A DNA stretch of 40,396 bases, taken from Micromonospora parva. GTDB lineage: Bacteria > Actinomycetota > Actinomycetes > Mycobacteriales > Micromonosporaceae. Shown piece by piece: positions 31,610 through 40,396 of this stretch. The position numbers and the translations under genes are program-made. Below the pieces are notes generated by a model. The model had not been told where the DNA came from, ran no database searches, and saw only the letters and a list, made by a program, of their open reading frames with translations. Position 1 is the stretch's first letter. Each line of letters starts with the position of its first letter. The stretch spans positions 1 through 40,396 of the forward strand of contig NZ_JNZS01000043.1 of NCBI RefSeq assembly GCF_000718515.1, given 5' to 3'.

Positions 31610-32829
31610 GCCGCGATCACCTCCGTTGCCGGCTCCGACGGTAGCGGCAGCCGAACCTCGACCTGCCAGCCCCCGGTCGGTCGGGGGCCGGCGGTGAGGC
31701 TGCCGTCGTACACCGTCACCCGCTCCCGCATGCCGAGCAGGCCGTGACCGCCGGGCGGCGCCGGGCTGACCAGCGGGCGGCCGCGACCGTCGTCGACCAC
31801 CCGGACCACGACGGCTTCGACGGTGTACGACAGGACGACCTCGACGCTGGCGCCGACCCCGGCGTGCTTGAGCGCGTTGGTCAGCGCCTCCTGCACCACC
31901 CGGTAGACGGTCAGCTCCAGGCCCGGCGGCAGGGTCGGTGGCGTACCGGTGGCGGTGCTGCGGACGTGCAGGCCGGCGTCGACGAACCGGGCCAGCAGGT
32001 CGGGCAGCTCCGCCAGGGCGAGACGCCGGTGCTCCGGGTCGGCCGCCACCGCCAGCCCGGCCGCGTCGGCCTCCCCGCCGGTCGGGCCGGCGTCGCGCAG
32101 GACCCCGACGAGCCGGCGCATCTCCTCGAGGGCCTGCCGGCCGGTGTCCGCCACCACCTTCACCGCGGTACGCGCCTGGGCGGGGTCGCTGTCGAGCATG
32201 AACCGGGCGCCGTCCGCCTGGACGATCATCACGGCCATGCTGTGTGCGACCACGTCGTGCAGCTCACGGGCGATCCGGGTGCGCTCCTCGGCGACCGCCG
32301 CCCGGGACTCGGCCTCCCGTTCGCGTTCCAGGGTCGCGGCCCGCTCCTCCAGGCTGAGCACGTAGAGCCGGCGGGTCCGCACGTTCAGCGCTACCAACCA
32401 CACCGCGCCGGTGACCAGCGCGTACCACAGCGCGGTCACCCACCACTGGATGACGTTGGGGGTCTGTGCGGCGGCCAGCAGCACCCCGACGGCCGCGACC
32501 GCGCCGGCCAGCACGCCGTCGCGTAGCCGCCGCCCGTACTTCACCACGCTGTAGAGCGCGATCAGGACGGCCACGTCGTAGATGAGCGGACCCCACCGGG
32601 CGACCACCTGGATGAGGGCGAGCGCCGCGACGGCCACCGTCACCACGCCCGGGTGGGTGCGGCGGAACAGCAGCGCCACCGCCATGCCCACGCCGACCGC
32701 CGTGGCCGCCCAACCTCCCGGCTGGTTCACCGCCGCGGCCAGCGAGACGAGCACCACCAGGGCGGCGACGGCCACGTCGAAGGCGACGCCGCGCAGCGGG
32801 CGGCCGAGCACTGTGCGTCTCACGGTCAC
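31606..32829 (-). CDS. NarL-family sensor histidine kinase (HisKA_3)
   Basis: A 407-aa kinase with five or six hydrophobic segments in the first ~150 residues and almost no outer loops, so it probably senses within the membrane. The HisKA_3 domain reads EERTRIARELHDVVAHS with phospho-acceptor His191. The ATPase part has LTNALKHA and GGHGLLGMRERV. The start is uncertain: GTG 32829 lies two bases after TACGCT, while GTG 32823 lies eight bases after it, which suits a leaderless mRNA better. It overlaps the response regulator gene by four bases. Confidence 0.92.
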   Translation of the reverse strand: MTVRRTVLGRPLRGVAFDVAVAALVVLVSLAAAVNQPGGWAATAVGVGMAVALLFRRTHPGVVTVAVAALALIQVVARWGPLIYDVAVLIALYSVVKYGRRLRDGVLAGAVAAVGVLLAAAQTPNVIQWWVTALWYALVTGAVWLVALNVRTRRLYVLSLEERAATLEREREAESRAAVAEERTRIARELHDVVAHSMAVMIVQADGARFMLDSDPAQARTAVKVVADTGRQALEEMRRLVGVLRDAGPTGGEADAAGLAVAADPEHRRLALAELPDLLARFVDAGLHVRSTATGTPPTLPPGLELTVYRVVQEALTNALKHAGVGASVEVVLSYTVEAVVVRVVDDGRGRPLVSPAPPGGHGLLGMRERVTVYDGSLTAGPRPTGGWQVEVRLPLPSEPATEVIAA

Positions 32830-32893
32830 CCAGCGTACGTGCCGGGACGGGCGGCCCTCGCCCCCCGCGCGCCCGGGCCCCTCGCGCCCCGGC

Positions 32894-33601
32894 TCAGGAG
32901 CCGAGGATCTCGCGCATGCGGTCGATCTCGACGGTCTGCTCGGTGGCGACGGCGTTGGCGAACTCGTTGAGCGTCAGGTCGGAGCCGACGGTGAGCAGGT
33001 TGGTGGCCATCTCGATGGCGCCCTGGTGGTGCTCGGTCATCATCTGGACGAAGAGCTCGTCGAAGTCCGGGCCACGGGTCGCGGCGAGCTGCGCCATCGC
33101 CTCGGGTGACTGCATGCCGCGCATGGTGCCGTGGTCGTGCCCCTGGACCTCCGCGGGGAGGCCGCGGGTCTGCAACCAGCCGCGCATCATGCCCATCTCC
33201 GGGCCCTGGCTGGCCCGGATGCGCTCGGCGATGGCCCGCACGTCGGGGTCGGCGGCCCGGTCGGGGGCGAGCTCCGCCATCGCCAGGGCCTGCGCGTGGT
33301 GCGGGATCATCATCCGGACGAACCAGACGTCCAGCGAGTTGTGCGGGGCGGGGCCGACGTCGCGGACCTCGTGCGCCGGCCGGGTGGCCGCCGTCTCGCC
33401 CGGGCGGCCGGGCGCGATGACGGTCAGGTCGGTGGGGACCGGGCTGACCGTCGGCGACGCGGTTGCGGGGGCGGGCGCGGAGACCGGCTGCGCGGCCCGC
33501 GTGCCGGTGTCGCCGTCGAGGCGGATCATCATGAACGCCACCAGCGGCAACGCGACAGCGAGTGTGACGATCGCCAGGGTGCGTGCGCGCCGGTTGGTCA
33601 T
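32894..33601 (-). CDS. DUF305 extracytoplasmic protein
   Basis: A 235-aa protein with one N-terminal membrane anchor (RRARTLAIVTLAVALPLVAF) and an outer DUF305 four-helix domain. The family's paired histidines and methionines appear in VRMMIPHHAQALAMAELA and VQMMTEHHQGAIEMATNLL, with an inserted GMMRGW segment. DUF305 proteins are ferritin-like in fold and are often linked to copper handling; the role here is not proven. ATG 33601 has GGGAGTGG upstream. It is divergent from the LVIVD-repeat gene, and both appear to share a CRP-type operator. Confidence 0.88.
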   Translation of the reverse strand: MTNRRARTLAIVTLAVALPLVAFMMIRLDGDTGTRAAQPVSAPAPATASPTVSPVPTDLTVIAPGRPGETAATRPAHEVRDVGPAPHNSLDVWFVRMMIPHHAQALAMAELAPDRAADPDVRAIAERIRASQGPEMGMMRGWLQTRGLPAEVQGHDHGTMRGMQSPEAMAQLAATRGPDFDELFVQMMTEHHQGAIEMATNLLTVGSDLTLNEFANAVATEQTVEIDRMREILGS

Positions 33602-33631
33602 GGGCCACTCCCTGCAGTCGAGGTCACCGCG

Positions 33632-33637
33632 ATGCTA
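33632..33637 (-). promoter_or_regulatory. -10 element of the DUF305 gene
   Basis: TAGCAT on the minus strand. Its near edge is 35.5 bases from the centre of the CRP-type site, which puts that site at about -41.5 to -42.5 from the start of transcription. Confidence 0.5.
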
Positions 33638-33659
33638 TCCATTGAAGAACCCACTTTCA

Positions 33660-33675
33660 TGTGATCCAGCTCACA
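33660..33675. promoter_or_regulatory. CRP-type operator TGTGA-N6-TCACA
   Basis: A perfect match to the CRP/FNR-family consensus: TGTGA, TCCAGC, TCACA. It is midway between two -10 boxes on opposite strands, at class II activator distance from both. A CRP homologue is not encoded in the window. Confidence 0.75.
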
Positions 33676-33696
33676 TCGACGTTCTTCGTCGAGCGG

Positions 33697-33702
33697 TAAC
33701 GT
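33697..33702 (+). promoter_or_regulatory. -10 element of the LVIVD-repeat gene
   Basis: TAACGT, 34.5 bases from the centre of the CRP-type site. Transcription would start near 33708-33709, which excludes the upstream GTG at 33701 as the start codon and leaves a leader of about 31 bases. Confidence 0.55.
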
Positions 33703-33739
33703 GTCAGCCATCGTCTCCCCCTTGCGAAGGGCCCCGCCG

Positions 33740-35185
<1,446 letters not shown>

Positions 35186-35199
35186 GCACCGAGCCCGCA

Positions 35200-35238
35200 G
35201 CCGGGCCCGGCCCCCGATCTCCGGGGGCCGGGCCCGGC
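35200..35238 (+). terminator. Strong terminator hairpin
   Basis: GCCGGGCCCGGCCCCCG (35200-35216) and CGGGGGCCGGGCCCGGC (35222-35238) form a perfect 17-bp stem with a 5-nt loop, 15 bases after the stop codon. Confidence 0.8.
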
Positions 35239-35441
35239 CCTGTTCGGGCGGAATTCGCCGGTCACGCTACCTATCGGACGCGGCGGGGCCGATCGTCGGT
35301 TGTCTCCCATCCCGGGCCGGTCTGTCGGGTTCCCCGCGCCGCAGCGCCGCGACTGGTCGACCGCGCTGCTCCGGTCGCCGGTCACGCGCTGGTGGGCCTG
35401 GTCACCCTGACAGTTCCAGCGCGGGCGGCAGACCCGCCACC

Positions 35442-36686
<1,245 letters not shown>

Positions 36687-36726
36687 GCGCCCGGTCGGCG
36701 GGGCGATCCGGTGCGCGGCGGCCGGC

Positions 36727-37554
36727 TCAGTCGCGGTACACGGCGAGCTGAAGCTCGGTGACGCCCTTCTCCGGGGTGTCCGCGCAGTAGTCCAGGTAGA
36801 CCTCCCGGGCGAAACCGTCGGTGCGGTAGCCGTTCTCCTCGATCCACCGGGCGAGCGCCTGCATGCTCGGCTCGACGTCGGCCATCGCACCGTGGTGGAT
36901 GATGGTCGCCGCGCTGCGCAGCGCCGGCAGGTCGCGCACCGTGACGTCGGGAGCCGCGGCCGGCTCGGCGTCGACGAGCACCCCGGCGTGCACGACGACG
37001 GCGTCGCCGCCCGCATCGGCGGGCTCGTACCAGGCGACGGCGGGCCCGCTCGGGTTGACGCCGGCCGCCGACAACCGCCGGAACAGCTCGGGGTAGAGCG
37101 GTTGGATCACCGGTCCGATGTCCTCGCCCTGGTAACTGGCCGCGACGGCGGTCAGCTCCGCGACGCGGACCGGTGCGATCTCCTTGAGTACGACGTCCTG
37201 GGTGGTCATCCGACCCTCCGACTCGATCATTCGGAGCCTCGCCTCCACGGCCGCCAACCGGGCCGTGTCGGCGGCCAACTGCTCCGCCAGCTGGCTCCGG
37301 CGCAGCCGCAGCATGCCCCGCAGCTCGGCCACGTCGACGGCGTCGTCGACGATCGCGCGCACCTGTTCCAGGGTGAGGCCCAGCTCCTTGAGGGCGATCA
37401 CCCGGTTGAGCCGACGCAGCTGGTCGGCCCGGTAGAAGCGGTAACCGCTGTGCGGGTCGACGCTGGCCGGGCGCAGCAGGCCGATGCTGTCGTAGTGGCG
37501 CAGCATCCGCACCGACACCCGGCCGAATCTGGCGAAGTCTCCGATGGTGAACAT
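36727..37554 (-). CDS. MerR-family regulator with GyrI-like ligand domain
   Basis: A 275-aa one-component regulator. The MerR helix-turn-helix spans 1-70 (FTIGDFARFGRVSVRMLRHYD, then GYRFYRADQLRRLNRV), a coiled-coil dimer helix spans ~78-115, and the C-terminal GyrI-like/BmrR domain (~122-275) binds small molecules. ATG 37554 follows GAGGGGG. Its own promoter carries a MerR-type operator at 37574-37588, so it is probably autoregulated and activated by a cationic or hydrophobic drug. No target gene is adjacent on the same promoter. Confidence 0.9.
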   Translation of the reverse strand: MFTIGDFARFGRVSVRMLRHYDSIGLLRPASVDPHSGYRFYRADQLRRLNRVIALKELGLTLEQVRAIVDDAVDVAELRGMLRLRRSQLAEQLAADTARLAAVEARLRMIESEGRMTTQDVVLKEIAPVRVAELTAVAASYQGEDIGPVIQPLYPELFRRLSAAGVNPSGPAVAWYEPADAGGDAVVVHAGVLVDAEPAAAPDVTVRDLPALRSAATIIHHGAMADVEPSMQALARWIEENGYRTDGFAREVYLDYCADTPEKGVTELQLAVYRD

Positions 37555-37563
37555 GGCCCCCTC

Positions 37564-37594
37564 ACACTCGTCCCTGACACCGTGTCAGAGTCAA
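37564..37594 (-). promoter_or_regulatory. MerR-type promoter and operator
   Basis: On the minus strand: TTGACT (-35, 37589-37594), then the perfect dyad CTGACACGGTGTCAG (37574-37588), then GAGTGT (-10, 37564-37569). The 19-bp spacer with the dyad inside it is the hallmark of promoters that a MerR protein activates by twisting DNA. Confidence 0.75.
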
Positions 37595-37615
37595 GCGTGG
37601 CGTGCGGGGCGACCG

Positions 37616-39205
37616 TCAGGGGCGGGCCGGGCGCGGGCCGACCAGCCGGCGGACCATCGGCGCGGCGTTCCACTTGGCCGCGCCGACCAGGTCGCGGGCG
37701 TGCTCCAGGACCGTGTAGTCGGGTCGGCTGAGACCGTCGGCGATGGCCCGGTCCAGGTCGTTGCCGCAGCGGCTCAGCACGGTGTCGAAGTCCCGCCGGA
37801 CCGGCTCCTGCAGGTCGTAGCCGAACGAGCGGTGCAGCCGGGCGAAGAGCGGCTTGTACAGCCGGACCCGCTCGTGCAACCCGGACGAGTACGACATCGG
37901 GTTCTTCGGACGGCGGAGGATGTAGTCGGGCAGCACGTCGCCGAACGCCCGCCGGACAATCCACTTCTCCTGCCCGTGGCGCAGCTTCAGATCCACCGGC
38001 AACCGCATCGCCAGCTCCACCACGCTGAGGTCGAGGAACGGCACCCGTGCCTCCACGCCGTGTCCCATGGCGGCCCGGTCGACCCGCTGCAACTCGGTGC
38101 GGCACAGGTTACGGATGCGGTGCAGGAACAGCCTGCGGGCCGCCGCCGGGGCGACCTGGTGGTACATCGGGTACCCGCCGAACAGCTCGTCGGAGCCGTC
38201 ACCGGTCAGCACCACCTTGATGCCCAGGTCGCGCAGCCGCCGGAAGATCGGCACCGAGACGACCGCGTTGATGATGTCGCCGTACTCGGTCAGTTCGGAG
38301 ATCCGGATGGCCTCGCGGACGTCGGCGAGCCGGATGTCGCGCGGGCGCAGCTCGACCACCACGTGCGGCACGTCGAGGTCGGCGGCGAGCCGCCGGGCGT
38401 ACGCCACGTCGGGGCTGTCCGCCACGCCGACGGTCACCGCGACACAGTCCGGGTGGATGTCCCGCACCTGCCGCAGGGTCAACGAGCTGTCCAGGCCACC
38501 GGAGAGCACCACCCCGACGGTCAGGTCGGTCTCCACCCGCATCCGGATCGCGTCGCTCAGCGCAGCGCGGACCAGCAGCGCGGCCTCGTCCGGGTCGTCG
38601 ATGATCGGCAGGCCGTCGCCGATGGTGAGCAGGTCGACGTACGGGCTCAGGCGCACGTGCCCGTCCGCCTCGGCCCAGCCGTGGTGCCCGGGCGGCACCT
38701 CGGCGATCGGGGCGCCGTGCCCGACGAGCGCCTTGACCTCGGAGGCGATGTGCAGGCAGCCGGGCCGACGGGACCAGTACAGCGGCTTGACGCCGAGCGG
38801 GTCGCGGGCCAGGTACGCCCGACCGGTGGCCCGTTCGACGACCGCGAAGGCGTACTCGCCGCGCAGCCGGGTCACCGCCGCCTCGCCCCACTGCTGGAAC
38901 GCGGCGAGCAGCACCTCGGTGTCGCTCTCGGTGCGGAAGGCCTGCCCCAGGCGGGTCAGCTGCGCCCGTAACTCCCGGTAGTTGAAGATCTCGCCGTTGA
39001 AGCAGAGCAGCCATCGTTCGTCGGTCGAGGTCCACGGTTGCACCGCCCGGTCCCGGTCGACGACCCGCAGTCGACGGGTGCCGGCGAGCAGACCGTTCTC
39101 CGACCGGGTCTCGGTGACCTCACCGCGTGGGGCCAGGGCGGCGAGCATCCGCCGGAAGGTCGCCGGGTCGGCTTCGGGGCCAATGCTCAACGCGATGCCG
39201 CACAC
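37616..39205 (-). CDS. Asparagine-synthetase-like amidotransferase
   Basis: A 529-aa two-domain enzyme. The N-terminal glutaminase begins MCGIALSIG, so Cys2 is available as the nucleophile, and shows FNGEIFNYRELR and RGEYAFAVV. The synthetase domain has the ATP loop SGGLDSS (235-241) and TGDGSDELFGGY. It activates a carboxyl as an adenylate and amidates it with glutamine ammonia. Actinobacterial relatives also amidate non-Asn substrates, for example meso-diaminopimelate in peptidoglycan (LtsA/AsnB type) or natural-product acids. It starts four bases after the end of the M15-like gene, so the two form an operon. Confidence 0.9.
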   Translation of the reverse strand: MCGIALSIGPEADPATFRRMLAALAPRGEVTETRSENGLLAGTRRLRVVDRDRAVQPWTSTDERWLLCFNGEIFNYRELRAQLTRLGQAFRTESDTEVLLAAFQQWGEAAVTRLRGEYAFAVVERATGRAYLARDPLGVKPLYWSRRPGCLHIASEVKALVGHGAPIAEVPPGHHGWAEADGHVRLSPYVDLLTIGDGLPIIDDPDEAALLVRAALSDAIRMRVETDLTVGVVLSGGLDSSLTLRQVRDIHPDCVAVTVGVADSPDVAYARRLAADLDVPHVVVELRPRDIRLADVREAIRISELTEYGDIINAVVSVPIFRRLRDLGIKVVLTGDGSDELFGGYPMYHQVAPAAARRLFLHRIRNLCRTELQRVDRAAMGHGVEARVPFLDLSVVELAMRLPVDLKLRHGQEKWIVRRAFGDVLPDYILRRPKNPMSYSSGLHERVRLYKPLFARLHRSFGYDLQEPVRRDFDTVLSRCGNDLDRAIADGLSRPDYTVLEHARDLVGAAKWNAAPMVRRLVGPRPARP

Positions 39206-39209
39206 CGGC

Positions 39210-40178
39210 TCAGACCCCCATCTCGGCCTCGTACGCCCGGCGTAGCCGACGCCGGGCGGTGGGCGCGAGACACAGGTGCCAGGCCTGCCCCTCGTCGATC
39301 ACGTTCAGCTCACCGGCCTCCTGTCGGCTCAGCAGCAGCTGCGCCAGGGTGTCCCGCGCGCCGAAACGCTCGAACCAGGCGAGCTCGACGTCGACCGAGT
39401 AGCCGAGGCAGTGCCCGCTGGGCAACATCGCCGCGTAGCCCAGGCGGCGCAACCGGTACTGGTGCTCGGCGCTGCGGACCAGGCTGGTCACCCAGAGCGG
39501 CGGGGTGGCCGGCGGCGCGACGGCGGCGAACTCCCGGGCGATGTCGTTGAGCAGCGCCACCACCTCGCGGCGGGCGCGGCGGAACAGCAGCCCCGCGGTG
39601 TGCGGGGTGGCGTCGGGTAGCAGTCGGCGCCGCAGCCCGCGCGCGGCCCGACCCAGCATCGTGGCGGGCTGTTCCTGGTAGCGGAAGCGCAGCAGGTCAC
39701 GGCGGCGCAGCCACTCCAGGTCGACCAGTTCGGCGCTGCCGTTGACCTGGTCGTCGGTGACGAAGGTCGGCGCGTCCTGCCACCACAGCACGTCGATGCG
39801 GGAGAGCAGGTAGATCCGGACCAGGGCGCTGAGGTCACCGGCCGAGGTGCGGTCGTTCGGCTGATAGCGGGCCATCTCCAGCAGCAGGGTCTCGCGCGCG
39901 CCGATCAGCCCCTGCGGGGTGCCGTCGAGGACCGCGGCGAGCGCCGGCTCCCGCAGCCGCTCGTCGATGAGCACCTGCCGGGCCCGGGTGCTCGCCGCGT
40001 CCGCCAGGGCGCCGACCTCGACCAGCAGCTCGGCGACGGCGGCCCGGTAAGCGGACAGGTCGGGCGCGGCGGCGGGAAGGCGGCGGGGGGCCGCGCCGGA
40101 GGGTCGACGGCGGGCCGGGGCGGTGGGCGACGGAGGCGAACCGGGCTGCTGTCCCGGACTACGGCTGGGCACTCGCAT
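39210..40178 (-). CDS. DUF5715/M15-peptidase-like protein
   Basis: A 322-aa protein from ATG 40178, eight bases after AAAGGGA. The first ~50 residues are Pro/Arg-rich and disordered. A helical region follows (TRARQVLIDERLREPAL, LEMARYQPNDR). The C-terminal part carries residues spaced as in M15 D,D-carboxypeptidases: SGHCLGYSVD (Ser254, His256, Asp263) and EGQAWH (Glu296, His301), fitting SxHxxGxxxD and a terminal WH. I therefore infer a zinc peptidase fold, with the closest name DUF5715. No signal peptide or membrane helix is evident, which is odd for a wall peptidase. It is directly upstream of the asparagine-synthetase-like gene. Confidence 0.65.
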   Translation of the reverse strand: MRVPSRSPGQQPGSPPSPTAPARRRPSGAAPRRLPAAAPDLSAYRAAVAELLVEVGALADAASTRARQVLIDERLREPALAAVLDGTPQGLIGARETLLLEMARYQPNDRTSAGDLSALVRIYLLSRIDVLWWQDAPTFVTDDQVNGSAELVDLEWLRRRDLLRFRYQEQPATMLGRAARGLRRRLLPDATPHTAGLLFRRARREVVALLNDIAREFAAVAPPATPPLWVTSLVRSAEHQYRLRRLGYAAMLPSGHCLGYSVDVELAWFERFGARDTLAQLLLSRQEAGELNVIDEGQAWHLCLAPTARRRLRRAYEAEMGV

Positions 40179-40366
40179 GACGGGGTCCCTTTCTCCGGTC
40201 ACGGCACTGGGTGGTTCGCCCTGAAACACACCGTAATCATCAGCACCGGAAGCGACCGAACATTCCTCCTATTCGCCCCCGAACGGACCACACACCACCC
40301 ACCCGCCCTCGCCGGGGGCCATCCCATGGTGGTGCCCCCTTTGGAGCTGATGTCGCCAACGAATCA

Positions 40367-40393
40367 CCCCCCCCCCCCCCCCCCCCCCCCCCC
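40367..40393. repeat. Run of 27 C at the window edge
   Basis: An uninterrupted C tract interrupted only by a T three bases before the window ends. Such a run at an edge is more likely a sequencing or assembly artefact than biology, though a true homopolymer cannot be excluded. Confidence 0.9.
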
Positions 40394-40396
40394 TCC

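Noticed and set aside
40230..40290. Minus-strand micro-ORF after AGGAGGA (MFGRFRC, then stop) upstream of the M15-like gene
   Set aside because: The ribosome-binding site is too close to the ATG and seven codons are too few to support; it is also near the doubtful window edge.

Overview
The window is high-GC DNA (roughly 70-73 %) with many GTG starts, short GTGA/ATGA gene overlaps, TANNNT -10 elements placed directly before start codons, and a complete ergothioneine cluster. This points to an actinomycete. The gene families and the dispersed repeats look most like Micromonosporaceae (Micromonospora-like), which is an inference from family resemblance, not a database match.

Layout. 1-574 holds no gene but a nest of non-coding repeats. 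575-1572 is a putative nucleotidyltransferase (AbiEii-like) two-gene unit. 1733-8000 holds mostly unrelated single genes: a short-chain dehydrogenase, a Tat-exported 5'-nucleotidase, a geranylgeranyl-reductase-like flavoprotein, a small winged-helix protein and a 14-TM-type drug exporter. 8042-9402 is a second repeat island that has eaten into the 5' end of a secreted lytic-transglycosylase-like gene. 9403-15343 looks like a surface polysaccharide region: an LPXTG protein, a DUF4012 protein, a family-4 glycosyltransferase, a low-molecular-weight tyrosine phosphatase and a BY-type tyrosine autokinase. NhaA follows.

17118-18800 is a minus-strand unit led by a yybP-ykoY (Mn2+) riboswitch and a GDT1-type cation exporter. 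18847-23315 is egtABCD (ergothioneine), without egtE. 23471-26844 carries an ECF sigma factor with a membrane partner, then a divergent Ser/Thr kinase. 26968-28230 is a UDP-GlcNAc-type dehydrogenase. 28322-32829 is a NarL-type two-component system with an FtsX-like permease lacking an ATPase gene. 32894-35185 is a divergent pair (DUF305 and LVIVD-repeat proteins) around a perfect CRP-type operator placed symmetrically between two -10 boxes. The right end has an ArsB/SLC13-like permease, a MerR/GyrI-like regulator with a classic MerR operator, and an asparagine-synthetase-like gene coupled to a protein with M15/DUF5715-like zinc-peptidase residues. The window ends in a run of 27 C.

The most unusual material is the repeat biology: a 78-bp identical block at two sites, an 81-bp hairpin element, a ~89-bp tandem repeat that replaced a signal peptide, a 28-bp minisatellite, and a 60-bp in-frame tandem repeat that now supplies the start codon of egtB. 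Next come the regulatory sites: the Mn riboswitch heading four genes, and the symmetric CRP site. I see no tRNA, rRNA, CRISPR array, transposase or phage gene.
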